The position numbers and the translations under genes are program-made. Positions 62,850 to 64,000 of a stretch of 64,000 nt of DNA are shown here, one piece after another. Source of the stretch: Mesodorylaimus sp. YZB2_4 (taxonomy: Eukaryota > Nematoda > Enoplea > Dorylaimida > Dorylaimidae); NCBI GenBank assembly GCA_030248295.1, contig JASANH010000395.1, forward strand, positions 1 to 64,000. The letters are read 5' to 3'. The number at the start of each line of letters is the position of its first letter. The first letter of the stretch is position 1. Below the pieces are notes generated by a model. That model searched no databases and was not told the DNA's origin. It saw only the letters and a program-made list of their open reading frames with translations.

Positions 62850-64000
62850 CTAAAACTTGCAATCTTTTTTTTTTTGTTTTAGACTTCCCGTCACGATTTG
62901 TATCCCCAATTGATCTCGTTGAAATAAATGTTGCTGTACTTTTTGTATAATTTCTGTACTACTTCACAAAAATTCAAACATTAAACGTTACTACAGTATG
63001 ATTGCCCACTGAGGATTACCTTTTCCATGCACTGATAAGGCATTTTAAGAAAGGGTCAAGTAGCTGACAGTGCGCCCTTGCGATCTGGGCGAAAAAAGAT
63101 CAAATTCTTATTGAGTAGGAAAAGGTAAACTGAACCTTTTGCTAATATCTAAGAATACTGTAGCCCATATATGCCTGCCACAAGTATCGTTTCCCTACTC
63201 TGATAAACACTGACGATTCGAAGTAGGCTTAATGAACACGCATTTTTACGGGGCAGCATGATGAGAAAATCAGACAGGCATAGAGTTAAAAAATTTCTAA
63301 CGTGCTTCGTTATTTGCCTCCTGCCGATGAGTAGTACCCTTCCACAGTCTGATAAGGAATGGCGGGATGAGAAACGGGTCGAGGTAGGTAGCACGCGTCC
63401 TTTTGACCAGGCCAAGATACAAAATAACACAGTCATTGAGATAAGCTCAACATTAAGGCCATAGTTGTAACCAAGTGAGCCTGTGTACTGTATCTCGCTC
63501 GAGCCAGAGACAGTGACTAGTAAAGACCCGTAGAAGCATGGAGCGCATCATTTTTCGGTGCGTATGGTGCAACACGTTCTACTTAAAGGAGATGCGTAAG
63601 GCTAGAAGGGAGATACGTAGAGCTAGCATTGTTGTTTTTGAACAGCGCGGGAGAAGATGAAATTTTTCTCCTGATGTTTCATAGTGTTTATGTAAAAGCT
63701 GGAACGAATCAATGCGCTGCAGCGGGTTAGACCCGAGCAGACTTTGTTGTGCATACTTGGCTCATTCAATCAATAAGTAGGTCTTCTAGAAACAGGCAGG
63801 TGCAAAGCTGTGATAAAAATGCCATAACACCAGCCCCCTAATGTAGTGTACATACACTGAGGCAGCATATATACTCCAATCCGGCTGGCCGGCCGGCTGC
63901 GACTAGCCGGCGGATCGCTCTTGGCGGGGGCCATTCCAAGAATATCCCTATGTGCGCACTACTCCGCGCTAATTTCAAACTAGCGTTGGTGACACCAAGC
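62850..64000. other. No gene recognised
   Basis: Unique sequence. One frame at 63258-63464 has a hydrophobic N-terminal stretch (FLTCFVICLLPMSS) and would encode a 68-residue product; this is too short to support. Confidence 0.35.

Overview
This window is animal (eukaryotic) repeat-rich DNA, most likely from an invertebrate. The evidence is transposon content (Helitron, BEL/Pao, Gypsy, hAT, non-LTR, tRNA-derived SINEs), two 60-nt GT-AG introns at 27116-27175 and 27317-27376, no operons, no ribosome-binding-site pattern and long gene-poor stretches. I cannot name the species. No complete conserved host gene is recognised. Nearly every recognisable coding region belongs to a mobile element, and most carry stops or frameshifts.

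Layout. 1-1173: foldback element with ~460-bp inverted arms. 1193-5489: two copies of a ~1-kb dispersed repeat with tRNA-like SINE heads, plus hAT transposase and non-LTR 3'-end fragments. 5490-9000: SINE and repeat pieces and one possible minus-strand exon. 9016-13387: Helitron with a Rep/HUH domain, a Pif1-like helicase and a ubiquitin-specific-protease (USP) domain. 13907-13982: HDV-like self-cleaving ribozyme candidate. 14363-15760: element with ~105-bp inverted repeats enclosing a TATA-driven Gly/Arg-rich gene. 15760-25000: mostly unassigned DNA with satellites and small candidate exons. 25024-28171: DNA element with 127-bp TIRs and a spliced 303-codon gene. 28520-33330: envelope-like gene (minus) next to a BEL/Pao pol (plus). 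36582-39360: zinc finger, tyrosine recombinase and SET-domain reading frame, followed by a second HDV-like ribozyme candidate (39677-39764). 42920-52540: complete Gypsy-type LTR element on the minus strand with 340-bp LTRs and CAGT target duplication, in the unusual order gag-env-pol. 53390-64000: MITE with TA target duplication inside a non-LTR retrotransposon fragment, SINEs and a ~1.47-kb TIR element.

How it works together. There is no shared pathway; the window is a nested mobile-element landscape. The points of most interest are (i) two structurally covarying HDV-like ribozymes, (ii) a tyrosine recombinase element carrying a SET methyltransferase domain, (iii) a Gypsy element whose envelope lies between gag and pol and whose transmembrane tail runs straight into protease, with a related envelope beside the BEL element, and (iv) a Helitron carrying a USP-type deubiquitinase domain. 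Many frameshifts and in-frame stops are probably decay, but some lie in homopolymers and could be assembly errors.
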